Shown piece after piece: positions 1 to 8,789 of a DNA stretch of 64,000 nt. The notes beneath the pieces were generated by a model. That model did no database searches and had not been told where the DNA came from. It worked only from the letters and a program-made list of their open reading frames with translations. Position 1 is the stretch's first letter. Each line of letters starts with the position of its first letter. This DNA comes from an uncultured Lachnospiraceae bacterium (GTDB lineage Bacteria > Bacillota > Clostridia > Lachnospirales > Lachnospiraceae), in contig URRW01000006.1 in the NCBI GenBank assembly GCA_900550285.1, positions 31,519 to 95,518 of the forward strand, written 5' to 3'. The position numbers and the translations under genes were made by a program.

Positions 1-2
1 AG

Positions 3-866
3 CAGGGGGAGAGCCGCTATCTGATCATGGACTGGATCGATGGGGAGACATTGGAAAAAAAGATGCAGAGGGACGGGGCATTTGAAGAAAGGCAGGCAGC
101 GCAGATCGGGCTTTTGCTGTGCAGGGCGGTGGGCAGCCTGCACCGCCTTCAGCCGCCGCTTCTTTATCTGGACTGCAAGCCCTCCAATCTGATGCTGGAC
201 AGCGCCGGAAAGCTTCGGATCATTGATTTTGGGAGCGCGGCGCTGATGGAATCGCCGGAGGCGGAGGCAGTTTCGGCAAGTCCCGGGTTTGCCGCGCCGG
301 AGCAGATGAGAAGAAGCCGGGAGGAGCGGCGCGTGGATGTGCGGACGGATGTGTTTGGGGCAGGGCGCACCCTCTATGCCCTGCTTGCCGGGGCGGATCT
401 GTCCCGGCCGCCCTATGCGGCGTGCAGGCTGCGGGAGCGCTGCGTCCATGTGAGCTGCGAGATGGAGGCGATCGTGGAAAAGTGCACGGCGCAGGATCCG
501 GACAGGCGGTATCAGACGATGGACGGGCTGGCGGCGGCGCTGGAAGAATTTTTAAAGGGGAGAAAAAGCGGGGGACTGGGAAGGCTGGAACGGTTTTGGG
601 GAAAGGGGCTGGACAGGCGCGCATGGACAGCGCTTTTGGCAGAGGTTTTTCCGGCGGCGACGCTGGCGGCGGGAGCAGCGTTTTTGGGCGCGGCAGGAAA
701 GGAGGGCAATGCAGCAGGAAGCCTGCTTTTGCTTTTTATGACAGCCCTTTTGGGATTGCTTGCGGAGCTTTGCCGGCGCAGAAAGCGCGGCCCGGGCTGT
801 CCGGTGTGCGAGCCGCTCCAGAGCGTGATGCGTACAGAAAAAAGCCCCGGGAAGTGGATGCTGTAG
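3..866 (+). CDS. Serine/threonine protein kinase, C-terminal part (5' end outside window)
   Basis: Hanks-type Ser/Thr kinase whose N-lobe lies beyond the left edge; the frame is open from base 3. The hinge (YLIMDWIDGETL), the catalytic loop in the variant form LDCKPSNLML (usually HRDLKPxN) and the magnesium-binding DFG motif (IIDFGSA) are all visible, followed by an activation segment with GFAAPEQ. About 90 residues after the kinase fold, two hydrophobic stretches suggest membrane anchoring (positions about 640-770). No PASTA repeats follow, so it is not a typical PrkC. The HRD histidine and arginine are replaced, as in RD-negative kinases. It ends with TAG. The substrate is unknown. The family assignment is firm; its role is not. 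Confidence 0.85.
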   Translation, partial: QGESRYLIMDWIDGETLEKKMQRDGAFEERQAAQIGLLLCRAVGSLHRLQPPLLYLDCKPSNLMLDSAGKLRIIDFGSAALMESPEAEAVSASPGFAAPEQMRRSREERRVDVRTDVFGAGRTLYALLAGADLSRPPYAACRLRERCVHVSCEMEAIVEKCTAQDPDRRYQTMDGLAAALEEFLKGRKSGGLGRLERFWGKGLDRRAWTALLAEVFPAATLAAGAAFLGAAGKEGNAAGSLLLLFMTALLGLLAELCRRRKRGPGCPVCEPLQSVMRTEKSPGKWML

Positions 867-1053
867 CGCGGCGCGCCTGCTTCCGTCAGCATCCCGCGTC
901 CCTGTGCACCTGTTTCCTGCGCCTGCTTCCTGCGGTTGCGCAGCCGGGGGCAAAGTGTTAAAATGGCGGTAGGCAATTTTGCGGAAAACAGGGCGAAGGC
1001 GCAAGGACGCGCGCCTGTGGCTGCCCGAGAAAAGGAAAAGGGAGGAAGCTTTT

Positions 1054-2118
1054 ATGTACAGAGATAAGACGAGAGTTGTAAAGATCGGAAACCGGGTGAT
1101 CGGCGGGGGCAATCCGATCCTGATCCAGTCCATGACCAACACGCCCACAGAGGACGTGGCGGCAACGATAGCGCAGATCCATCGTCTGGAAGAGGTGGGC
1201 TGCGAGATCGTGCGCTGCACCGTCCCGACGCCGGAAGCGGCAAAGGCGCTTGCAGAGATTAAAAAGCAGGTATCCATCCCGATCGTGGCAGACATTCATT
1301 TTGACTATAAAATGGCGATCGCGGCGATCGAAAACGGCGCGGACAAGATCCGGATCAATCCCGGAAATATCGGCGGCCCCGAACGGGTGGCAGAGGTGGT
1401 AAAGGCGGCAAAGGAGCGCATGATCCCGATCCGCGTGGGCGTAAACAGCGGTTCCCTCGAAAAAAATCTGGTGGAGAAATACGGCGGCGTGACGGCGGAG
1501 GGCATCGTGGAGAGCGCGCTGGACAAGGTGCGCATGATCGAGGATCTGGACTATCACGAGCTTGTTATCAGCATCAAATCCTCCGACGTGATGATGTGCG
1601 TAAAGGCGCACGAGCTTTTGGCGGGCAAAACCGAATATCCGCTGCATGTGGGCATTACGGAATCGGGCACGGTTCTGTCCGGCAACATCAAATCCGCGAT
1701 CGGGCTGGGACTGATCCTGAATCAGGGCATCGGCGATACGATCCGCGTATCCCTCACGGGGGACGTGGTGGAGGAGATCAAGTCCGCGAAGCTGATCCTG
1801 CGCACGCTCGGGCTTAGAAAAGGCGGGATCGAAGTCGTAAGCTGCCCGACCTGCGGACGCACAAAGATCGACCAGATCAGGCTGGCAAACGAGGTGGAGA
1901 CGATGGCGGCAGAGTTTCCGGACTTAAATATCAAGGTGGCTGTGATGGGCTGCGTGGTAAACGGCCCCGGCGAGGCAAAGGAAGCGGATCTTGGCATCGC
2001 GGGCGGGATCGGAGAAGGGCTTTTGATCAAGAAAGGGCAGATCATCCGCAAGGTGCCGGAGGCAGAATTTGTTTCCACCCTGCGGTATGAGCTGGAACAT
2101 TGGAACGAACAGGAGTAA
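1054..2118 (+). CDS. ispG: 4-hydroxy-3-methylbut-2-en-1-yl diphosphate synthase (IspG/GcpE)
   Basis: Iron-sulfur enzyme of the MEP isoprenoid pathway that reductively converts methylerythritol cyclodiphosphate to HMBPP in the cytosol. The 354-residue protein has the family start (TRVVKIGNRVIGGGNPILIQSMTNT), the TIM-barrel part, and the C-terminal cluster ligands in CPTCGR and CVVNGPGEA. I chose the ATG at 1054 because GGAGGAAG lies just upstream and the reading matches the family N terminus; the frame is open further upstream to 979 but that extension is basic and unlike the family. It is followed 10 bp later by polC, whose ribosome site overlaps the ispG stop, so the two are probably co-transcribed. 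Confidence 0.96.
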   Translation: MYRDKTRVVKIGNRVIGGGNPILIQSMTNTPTEDVAATIAQIHRLEEVGCEIVRCTVPTPEAAKALAEIKKQVSIPIVADIHFDYKMAIAAIENGADKIRINPGNIGGPERVAEVVKAAKERMIPIRVGVNSGSLEKNLVEKYGGVTAEGIVESALDKVRMIEDLDYHELVISIKSSDVMMCVKAHELLAGKTEYPLHVGITESGTVLSGNIKSAIGLGLILNQGIGDTIRVSLTGDVVEEIKSAKLILRTLGLRKGGIEVVSCPTCGRTKIDQIRLANEVETMAAEFPDLNIKVAVMGCVVNGPGEAKEADLGIAGGIGEGLLIKKGQIIRKVPEAEFVSTLRYELEHWNEQE

Positions 2119-2128
2119 CAGGGACAAT

Positions 2129-5100
2129 ATGGCAAAGGGTTTCATGGAGGTTTTTCCGGGATTAAAGCTTGAGGGCAGCGTCCGGGGATTATTTGAAAAG
2201 GTAACGGTGGAGCGGGTCACGGCGACAAGGCAGAAGGATCTGATCCGGGTTTATATCAGCTGCGACAGGCTGATTCCGAAGCAGACAGTATTTGCGATGG
2301 AGGAAGAGATCCGAAAGCAGCTTTTTCCCGACTGCAATATTACGGTCAAGATTCAGGAAAAATTCCATCTGTCCGCGCAATATAACCCGAGGACGCTTCT
2401 GGAAGCCTACCATGAGAGCATTCTGCTGGAGCTAAAGGAATGCAGCCCGGTGGAATACAGCCTGTTCCGGTCGGCGAAGCTTTCCTTTGAAGAAGAGGGC
2501 AAAACGCTGCGCATGGAAGTGCCGGATACGGTGATCGCCCACGAGCGGAGCACGGAGCTTGCGCGGATTCTGGAAAAGATCTGCTGCGAGCGCTGCGGCG
2601 TGCCGATGGGCGTCAGCCTGTATTTTGTGGAGCCGAAGGAGAATCCGCGCAAAGCGGAGGAGGAGATCGCGATGGCGCGCAAGGTGGCGGTTATCGCGGC
2701 AAAGGCGGGTGCGCGCCCTGCGGCTTCCGATTACGGCTTGAGCGCGGATCAGTTAAACAGCGTGATGAGCGGCGGCTATCGCGCAGAATACGATGCAGGC
2801 AGGGCAGGCGATGCAGATAGGGCAGACAGGGCGGCAGCTTTGGGCAGTACGGCGGACAGAGCGGCGGGCGCAGGGCAGTACGGCGGGATGGACGCAGGGT
2901 ACGAGGCTTATCTGGCGGCGGCTGCACAGACGGCGGCGCAGGAAGCCCCTTTCGAGGGCGGGACGGTCATCCCGGCAGACGCAGCGGCGGCAGCAGCTGC
3001 AATGGGCGTCAGCTCAAAGGAGGGCGTTTCGGGATCCGGCGGCACGCCGTCTGCGGAAAGAGGCGACAAGGCAGGCTCAGGCGGCAAATACGGCAAGGGC
3101 AAATTCAACCGCGAAGGCAGGGGAGACTTCAGGCGCAGCTTTAAAAAGAGCGACAATCCGGACGTGCTTTACGGCAGGGACTTTGACGAAGACGCAATCC
3201 CGATCGAAGAGATCATCGGGGAGATGGGCGAGGTCGTGATCCGCGGCAAAATCATCGCCATGGACCAGCGGGAGATCCGCAACGAGCGCACGATCCTGAT
3301 TTTTGACGTGACGGATTTTACGGACACGATGACGATCAAGATCTTTACGCTGAACGAGCAGCTGGCGGAGATCAAAGAGGGGATCAAGCCGGGGGCGTTT
3401 GTCAAGATCAAGGGTCTGACGATGGTGGACAAATTTGACGGCGAGCTGACCGTCGGCTCCATCGTGGGCGTGAAAAAGATTTTGGATTTTACGAGTTCCA
3501 GAGTGGATACGTCGGTGCGCAAGCGGGTGGAGCTTCACTGTCATACGAAGATGAGCGATATGGACGGCGTTTCCGAGGCGAAGGATCTGGTAAAGCGCGC
3601 CTATCAGTGGGGGCATCCGGCGATCGCCATTACCGATCACGGCGTGGTGCAGTCCTTTCCGGACGCCAATCATCTGCTGGACGATCTGTGGAAGGCAGAG
3701 AAAAACCGCCGCAAGGAGGCGGGGGACGAAAATCCCGACCGGAACGACTTTTTTAAGGTGATCTACGGCTGCGAGGCATATCTGGTGGACGATTTAAAGG
3801 AAATCGTCACGGGGGATAAGGGGCAGCCGCTGCGGGATTCCTATGTGGTATTCGATATTGAGACGACAGGCTTTTCCCCGGTCAAAAACAGGATCATCGA
3901 GATCGGCGCGGTAAAGGTGGCGGACGGAAAGATCGTGGATAAATTTTCTGCGTTTGTCAATCCGGAAACGCCGATCCCGTTTCGGATCGAGCAGCTGACA
4001 GGCATCAGCGACGAAATGGTGATGGACGCGCCGAAGATTGAAGAGGTGCTGCCGGAATTTTTGAAGTTCTGCGAGGGCACGATCTTTGTCGCGCACAACG
4101 CAAGCTTTGATATGAGCTTTATTTTGGAAAACGCGGCGCGCCAGAATATCCCGATGGATCCGACCTATGTGGATACGGTAGGCATCGCCCGCGTGCTTTT
4201 GCCGCATCAGGCGAAGCATACGCTGGACGCGGTGGCAAAGACGCTGGGCGTTTCGCTGGAAAACCATCACCGGGCGGTGGACGACGCGGGAGCGACGGCG
4301 GAGATTTTTGTGAAATTCATCCCGATGCTGGAGCAGAGAAACTGCCGCACGCTGTCGGACGTCAACCATCTGGGCGATTCCAGCCCGGATATTGTAAAAC
4401 GCCTGTTTCCTTATCATGCGATCCTTCTGGCAAAAAATGACGTGGGGCGTGTGAACCTGTACCGTCTCGTGTCGGAGTCGCATCTGACCTATTTCCATAA
4501 AACGCCCAGAATCCCCAAAAGCCTTTTGATGAAGCACCGGGAGGGGCTGATCCTTGGAAGCGCGTGCGAGGCGGGCGAATTATACCGCGCCCTTCTGGAC
4601 GAAAAATCCGACGCGGAGATCGCCCGGATCGTGAATTTTTACGATTATCTGGAAATCCAGCCTACGGGCAACAACCTGTTCATGATCCATTCCGAAAAGA
4701 TGGAAAACATCAATTCGGTGGAGGATATTCAGAATATGAACCGCCGTATCGTAAAGCTGGGCGAGCAGTTCAACAAGCCTGTCGTGGCGACCTGCGACGT
4801 GCATTTCCTTGATCCGGCAGACGAGGTATACCGCCGCATCATCATGGCGGGCAAGGGCTTTAAGGACGCGGACGAGCAGGCGCCCCTGTATCTGCGGACG
4901 ACGGAGGAGATGCTGGAAGAGTTTCAGTATTTGGGAAGCGGGAAGGCGGAGGAGGTCGTGATCACGAACACCAACCTGATCGCGGATCAGATCGAGACGA
5001 TTTCCCCGGTACGCCCGGATAAATGTCCTCCGGTTATTCCGGACAGCGACAAGACGCTGACGGAGATCTGCTACCGCAAGGCGCACGAGCTTTACGGGGA

Positions 5101-6925
5101 GGAGCTTCCCAAAATCGTGGTGGACCGTCTGGAAAAGGAGCTTCACTCCATTATCAGCAACGGCTTTGCCGTGATGTATATTATCGCGCAGAAGCTCGTG
5201 TGGAAATCAGTAGAGGACGGCTATCTGGTCGGCTCTCGAGGTTCCGTCGGCTCGTCTTTGGTGGCGTTTATGGCGGGCATCACGGAAGTAAACTCGTTAA
5301 GCGCCCATTACCGCTGCCCGAAGTGCCATTATTATGATTTTGATTCGCCGGAGGTAAAGGCGTTTTCCGGAAACGCGGGCTGCGATATGCCGGATAAGGC
5401 GTGTCCGGTGTGCGGGGAGCCGCTTGTAAAGGACGGCTTTGACATCCCGTTTGAGACGTTCCTGGGCTTTAAGGGCGACAAGGAGCCGGATATTGACCTG
5501 AACTTTTCCGGCGAATACCAGAGTAAGGCGCACAAATATACGGAGGTTATTTTCGGGGCGGGGCAGACGTTCCGCGCCGGGACGATCGGCACGCTGGCGG
5601 ATAAGACGGCGTTTGGCTATGTGAAAAACTATTTTGAGGAACGGGGCAGCAAGAAGAGAAACTGCGAGATCAACCGGATCGTGCAGGGCTGTACGGGTGT
5701 GCGCCGCAGTACGGGACAGCATCCGGGCGGTATTGTGGTGCTTCCGGTAGGGGAGGACATCAACTCCTTTACGCCGGTGCAGCATCCGGCAAACGATATG
5801 ACGACGGATACGGTAACGACGCATTTTGACTATCATTCCATCGACCACAACCTGTTAAAGCTGGATATTCTGGGACACGATGATCCGACGATGATCCGGA
5901 TGCTGGAGGATCTGACGGGCATTGACGCGACGAAGATCCCGCTGGACGATCCGCAGGTCATGAGCCTGTTCCAGAATACGTCGGCGCTTGGCATCACGCC
6001 GGATCAGATCGACGGCTGCCCATTGGGATCGCTGGGAATCCCGGAGTTTGGAACGGAATTTGTCATTCAGATGCTTCTGGATACGAAGCCCAAGTGCTTT
6101 TCCGACCTGATCCGGATTTCCGGTCTGGGACATGGGACGGATGTGTGGCTGGGAAACGCCCAGACGCTTATTCAGGAGGGCAAGGCGACGATTTCCAACG
6201 CGATCTGCTGTCGTGACGACATTATGATCTATCTGATCAATCAGGGAATGGATCCGAGCCTTTCGTTTACGACGATGGAAAGCGTGCGTAAGGGCAAGGG
6301 CTTAAAACCGGAGATGGAAGCCGCCATGACGGAGGCAGGCGTGCCGGATTGGTATATCTGGTCCTGCAAAAAGATCAAATACATGTTCCCGAAGGCACAC
6401 GCGGCGGCATATGTTATGATGGCGTGGCGTATTGCCTACTGCAAGGTAAATTATCCGCTGGCGTATTACGCGGCATTTTTCTCCATCCGCGCGTCGGCTT
6501 TTTCCTATGAGATCATGTGTCAGGGGCGGCAGCATCTGGAAGCGGTAATGGCGGATTACAAGAAGCGTTCGGACAGCTTGAGCCAGAAGGAGCAGGCGTC
6601 CCTTAAGGATATGAAGGTCGTGCAGGAAATGTATGCGCGGGGCTTTGAATTTGAGCCGATCGATCTTTTTAAGGCGCATTCCAGAAACTTTCAGGTAATG
6701 GACGGGAAGATTATGCCTTCCTTAAACAGCATCGACGGACTGGGAGAGAAGGCGGCGGACTCGATCGTGGAAGCGGCAAAGAACGGCGCATTTTTAAGTA
6801 AGGACGATTTCCGGGAGCGCTCCAAGGCAAGTAAGACGATCGTGGAGCTTTTGGACAGCCTCGGTATTTTAGGAGATCTGCCGGAATCCAATCAGATCAG
6901 CCTGTTTGACTTTATGATGGGCTGA
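2129..6925 (+). CDS. polC: DNA polymerase III alpha subunit, Gram-positive PolC type
   Basis: Replicative DNA polymerase with built-in proofreading, about 1598 residues. Domains in order: N-terminal domain (1-190); an Ala/Gly-rich low-complexity linker (about 190-345); OB fold (about 365-460); PHP domain starting VELHCHTKMSDMDG (about 467), interrupted by the DEDD 3'-5' exonuclease beginning FDIETTG (about 573); then the polymerase palm with GSRGSVGSS (about 1034), a zinc-binding segment CPKC...CPVC (about 1063-1100) and the catalytic PDIDLNF (about 1120). The start at 2129 has AGGAG overlapping the ispG stop and gives the usual MAKGFMEVFPGL-type beginning; an in-frame ATG at 2069 lies inside ispG. 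The linker is unusually long and repetitive. Confidence 0.97.
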   Translation: MAKGFMEVFPGLKLEGSVRGLFEKVTVERVTATRQKDLIRVYISCDRLIPKQTVFAMEEEIRKQLFPDCNITVKIQEKFHLSAQYNPRTLLEAYHESILLELKECSPVEYSLFRSAKLSFEEEGKTLRMEVPDTVIAHERSTELARILEKICCERCGVPMGVSLYFVEPKENPRKAEEEIAMARKVAVIAAKAGARPAASDYGLSADQLNSVMSGGYRAEYDAGRAGDADRADRAAALGSTADRAAGAGQYGGMDAGYEAYLAAAAQTAAQEAPFEGGTVIPADAAAAAAAMGVSSKEGVSGSGGTPSAERGDKAGSGGKYGKGKFNREGRGDFRRSFKKSDNPDVLYGRDFDEDAIPIEEIIGEMGEVVIRGKIIAMDQREIRNERTILIFDVTDFTDTMTIKIFTLNEQLAEIKEGIKPGAFVKIKGLTMVDKFDGELTVGSIVGVKKILDFTSSRVDTSVRKRVELHCHTKMSDMDGVSEAKDLVKRAYQWGHPAIAITDHGVVQSFPDANHLLDDLWKAEKNRRKEAGDENPDRNDFFKVIYGCEAYLVDDLKEIVTGDKGQPLRDSYVVFDIETTGFSPVKNRIIEIGAVKVADGKIVDKFSAFVNPETPIPFRIEQLTGISDEMVMDAPKIEEVLPEFLKFCEGTIFVAHNASFDMSFILENAARQNIPMDPTYVDTVGIARVLLPHQAKHTLDAVAKTLGVSLENHHRAVDDAGATAEIFVKFIPMLEQRNCRTLSDVNHLGDSSPDIVKRLFPYHAILLAKNDVGRVNLYRLVSESHLTYFHKTPRIPKSLLMKHREGLILGSACEAGELYRALLDEKSDAEIARIVNFYDYLEIQPTGNNLFMIHSEKMENINSVEDIQNMNRRIVKLGEQFNKPVVATCDVHFLDPADEVYRRIIMAGKGFKDADEQAPLYLRTTEEMLEEFQYLGSGKAEEVVITNTNLIADQIETISPVRPDKCPPVIPDSDKTLTEICYRKAHELYGEELPKIVVDRLEKELHSIISNGFAVMYIIAQKLVWKSVEDGYLVGSRGSVGSSLVAFMAGITEVNSLSAHYRCPKCHYYDFDSPEVKAFSGNAGCDMPDKACPVCGEPLVKDGFDIPFETFLGFKGDKEPDIDLNFSGEYQSKAHKYTEVIFGAGQTFRAGTIGTLADKTAFGYVKNYFEERGSKKRNCEINRIVQGCTGVRRSTGQHPGGIVVLPVGEDINSFTPVQHPANDMTTDTVTTHFDYHSIDHNLLKLDILGHDDPTMIRMLEDLTGIDATKIPLDDPQVMSLFQNTSALGITPDQIDGCPLGSLGIPEFGTEFVIQMLLDTKPKCFSDLIRISGLGHGTDVWLGNAQTLIQEGKATISNAICCRDDIMIYLINQGMDPSLSFTTMESVRKGKGLKPEMEAAMTEAGVPDWYIWSCKKIKYMFPKAHAAAYVMMAWRIAYCKVNYPLAYYAAFFSIRASAFSYEIMCQGRQHLEAVMADYKKRSDSLSQKEQASLKDMKVVQEMYARGFEFEPIDLFKAHSRNFQVMDGKIMPSLNSIDGLGEKAADSIVEAAKNGAFLSKDDFRERSKASKTIVELLDSLGILGDLPESNQISLFDFMMG

Positions 6926-6963
6926 TTGGGAGAAGCGGAAAAATCAAAAAGGAAACAGGTGAG

Positions 6964-7677
6964 ATGAAGGATCGTTACGGGGAAGCGCGCAGGCGCTGCG
7001 AGGCATATATCAAAAAATACAGGGCGGCAGGCTGGATCTGGCTTTTTGCGGCGGCAGCAGCTTTTGCAGCAGGAAGGAAGGGGGCGGCATTTTTGTCTTC
7101 TGCCGTCCTGCTGTCGGCATGGGGGCTTCGTGTGTACGGATACCCTGCCCAGTATTTTCGGACTTCTGGGAAGGATACAGAGGGGGCAGACGGAAAACGG
7201 TTTTATTTTGTGCCGGAAATCTCTGTGCTCCTTGCGGCAATGTGGGCGATCCTTCTGGTTTTCCCCTATGAGTTTGAAACGACGGATTTTCTTGGTTATG
7301 CGCTGGTAACGGCAGTGCTTGTGGAGCTTCCCTTGCTTTTAAAGGTCAGAAAAATCAAAAAGACAAGCCCTTTACCCTGTCTGGGGCGTTTGGCGGCAGA
7401 GGGCATTGCGGCAGCGCTTTTGGTCACGTTTCCAGTGCAGTATGTGCTGACATTTGAAGAAGCGCAGACAGAAACCGGGATTGTGTCCGAAAAAAACAGT
7501 GTCAGCAGAAGCACCGGAGGGCGGGATTATATTCTGGAAGCAGACTGGCGGGATAAGATCGGGCAGCGCTTTTTAGTGCCGCAGGAGATATATGACGCGG
7601 CAGAAACAGGGGATATGATAGAAATACATGTCTGGGAAAGCCTGTTTGGAATGGAGTACAGCAGGATCGGGCGTTGA
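6964..7677 (+). CDS. Membrane protein of unknown function
   Basis: A 237-residue protein with about five hydrophobic segments: residues 20-37, 40-53, 75-92, 97-115 and 130-152. A C-terminal soluble part (about 155-237) is rich in acidic and aromatic residues and resembles the extracytoplasmic tail of DUF3592-like proteins, but I cannot assign a family. It starts 38 bp after polC with a ribosome site AAAGGAAACAGG. It is probably the last gene of the ispG-polC transcript, since an A/T-rich stretch and a new promoter (for tRNA-Glu) follow. No catalytic motif was seen. Confidence 0.7.
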   Translation: MKDRYGEARRRCEAYIKKYRAAGWIWLFAAAAAFAAGRKGAAFLSSAVLLSAWGLRVYGYPAQYFRTSGKDTEGADGKRFYFVPEISVLLAAMWAILLVFPYEFETTDFLGYALVTAVLVELPLLLKVRKIKKTSPLPCLGRLAAEGIAAALLVTFPVQYVLTFEEAQTETGIVSEKNSVSRSTGGRDYILEADWRDKIGQRFLVPQEIYDAAETGDMIEIHVWESLFGMEYSRIGR

Positions 7678-7767
7678 AAATCCCCGCCGGACAGGCGGCT
7701 GCGCAGCGCTTAAAAAGCCGTTTCAAAAACGCTTCAAAAAAATTTTTAAAAAATTTCAAAAAAGTAC

Positions 7768-7796
7768 TTGCAATCTGTCAGAGAATGTTGTATAGT
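7768..7796 (+). promoter_or_regulatory. Promoter for tRNA-Glu
   Basis: TTGCAA (7768-7773), 17-bp spacer, TATAGT (7791-7796). It lies 41 bp upstream of the mature tRNA 5' end, as expected for a sigma-A promoter of a stable RNA gene. Confidence 0.75.
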
Positions 7797-7837
7797 AATC
7801 AAGCGTCAGGCAAACAAGCCCGACAGAATGAACAGAT

Positions 7838-7909
7838 GGCCAGTTGGTCAAGCGGTTAAGACGCCGCCCTCTCACGGCGGAAACAGGGGTTCGATTCCCC
7901 TACTGGCTG
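7838..7909 (+). tRNA. tRNA-Glu (anticodon CUC)
   Basis: A 72-nt cloverleaf without encoded CCA. The acceptor stem GGCCAGU pairs with ACUGGCU (a G.U at the first pair) and the discriminator base is G. The anticodon stem is CCGCC/GGCGG around the loop CUCUCAC, giving anticodon CUC (7871-7873) for GAG. The T arm is CAGGGGTTCGATTCCCCT-like. It is a standalone gene with its own promoter and terminator. The usual tRNA-Glu in Clostridia carries UUC, so this would be the second isoacceptor. Confidence 0.93.
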
Positions 7910-7917
7910 TTAAGATG

Positions 7918-7950
7918 TCCGAGAACACTGTGTTTTCGGATATTTTTTTA
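7918..7950 (+). terminator. Rho-independent terminator of tRNA-Glu
   Basis: Eleven-base-pair stem TCCGAGAACAC / GTGTTTTCGGA (one G.U) with almost no loop, followed by TATTTTTTTA. It lies immediately downstream of the tRNA. Confidence 0.85.
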
Positions 7951-8098
7951 TTCGACAGGAAAGTTCCTTTCCAGTCGAATAAAAAATACGATTATGCGCA
8001 CTTGCGCGCAGGAGAAACTGCGTTTCTCCGGAAATCGATTGCCTGACGGCAAACGCGCGCAGCGCGGGCGTGCGCCAAGGCGCATACTTTTTTAACTA
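7951..8098. other. Highly structured intergenic element of unknown function
   Basis: A protein-free stretch packed with inverted repeats. TTCGAC...GTCGAA encloses GGAAAG/CTTTCC (7951-7979). There follow GGAGAAA/TTTCTCC, TTGCC/GGCAA and GCGCC/GGCGC, all enclosed by an outer pairing of TATGCGC (about 7994) with GCGCATA (about 8084). It sits between the tRNA-Glu terminator and the rimP promoter. It could be a mobile repeat (MITE or REP-like) or a structured RNA. No coding potential is convincing. Confidence 0.45.
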
Positions 8099-8112
8099 TT
8101 TACGAAATTCCC

Positions 8113-8141
8113 TTGCATTTTATGCGGGTTCGTGCTATGGT
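8113..8141 (+). promoter_or_regulatory. Promoter of the rimP-nusA-infB operon
   Basis: TTGCAT (8113-8118), 17-bp spacer, TATGGT (8136-8141). It is positioned about 8 bp before the leader that carries the attenuator-like hairpin, and 137 bp before the rimP start. Confidence 0.6.
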
Positions 8142-8148
8142 TACAGAG

Positions 8149-8202
8149 ATGACAGAAGTTACGAATGTAAGAGTGGGCGGCAAGCCCACTCTTATTTGCT
8201 GA
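8149..8202 (+). promoter_or_regulatory. rimP operon leader: hairpin with possible 17-codon leader peptide
   Basis: A perfect 10-bp inverted repeat AAGAGTGGGC (8169-8178) / GCCCACTCTT (8184-8193) with a 5-nt loop lies in the operon leader. An ATG at 8149 opens a 17-codon frame that runs through the hairpin and stops at TGA 8200-8202. Hairpins of this kind precede rimP in other Firmicutes, and NusA-dependent attenuation of this operon is known in Bacillus subtilis; that this leader works the same way is inference. No clear U tract follows, which would fit a NusA-dependent rather than a simple intrinsic terminator. Confidence 0.5.
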
Positions 8203-8277
8203 GAAGGGCAGAAAATGCGCCGGGCGCATCGGGCTGCGCTTTTTGGCAGAGGACAACTGAATAAGGAAGGTGATAGA

Positions 8278-8742
8278 ATGTCAAGAAGAGAGACATACGA
8301 AGCCAGAACGGAAGAGCTGCTTGTTCCGATCGCAGAGGCAAACGGCGTGGAGATCTACGACGTGGAATATGTGAAGGAAGGCAGCGACTGGTATCTGCGT
8401 GCCTACATTGACAAGCAGGAGGGCGTCAATATCGGGGACTGCGAGGCGGTAAGCCGCGCGCTGTCGGACAGACTGGATGAAGCGGATTTTATCGAGGACG
8501 CTTACATTCTGGAGGTCAGCTCGCCGGGGCTTGGAAGGACGCTTAAGAAAGATAAGCATCTGGAAAAGAGCATCGGGCAGGAGGTTGAAGTGCGGCTGTA
8601 TAAGCCGGTGGAGAAGTGCCGGGAATTTACCGGGAGCTTAAAGGGCTTTGACGCAGATAATATTACGATTGAAACAGCGGAAAAAGAGATGACATTTGCC
8701 AGAAAAGAGATCGCGCTGATCCGGCTGGCGTTGGATTTTTAA
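8278..8742 (+). CDS. rimP: Ribosome maturation factor RimP
   Basis: Cytoplasmic 30S subunit assembly factor of 154 residues, normal for the family. Recognisable features are the N-terminal alpha/beta domain (VEIYDVEYVKEGSDWYLRAYID), the central VSRALSDRLDE...YILEVSSPGLGRTLK signature, and a C-terminal SH3-like domain (about 90-154). The ATG at 8278 has AGGAAGGTGAT upstream; the upstream in-frame extension to 8215 lies in the leader and is not family-like. It is the first gene of the classic rimP-nusA-ylxR-ylxQ-infB-rbfA cluster, so its expression is tied to translation initiation factors. Confidence 0.95.
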   Translation: MSRRETYEARTEELLVPIAEANGVEIYDVEYVKEGSDWYLRAYIDKQEGVNIGDCEAVSRALSDRLDEADFIEDAYILEVSSPGLGRTLKKDKHLEKSIGQEVEVRLYKPVEKCREFTGSLKGFDADNITIETAEKEMTFARKEIALIRLALDF

Positions 8743-8789
8743 AACGATAACGGGCACACCGCCCGCCTGAAGGCAAAATGGAGGATGAA

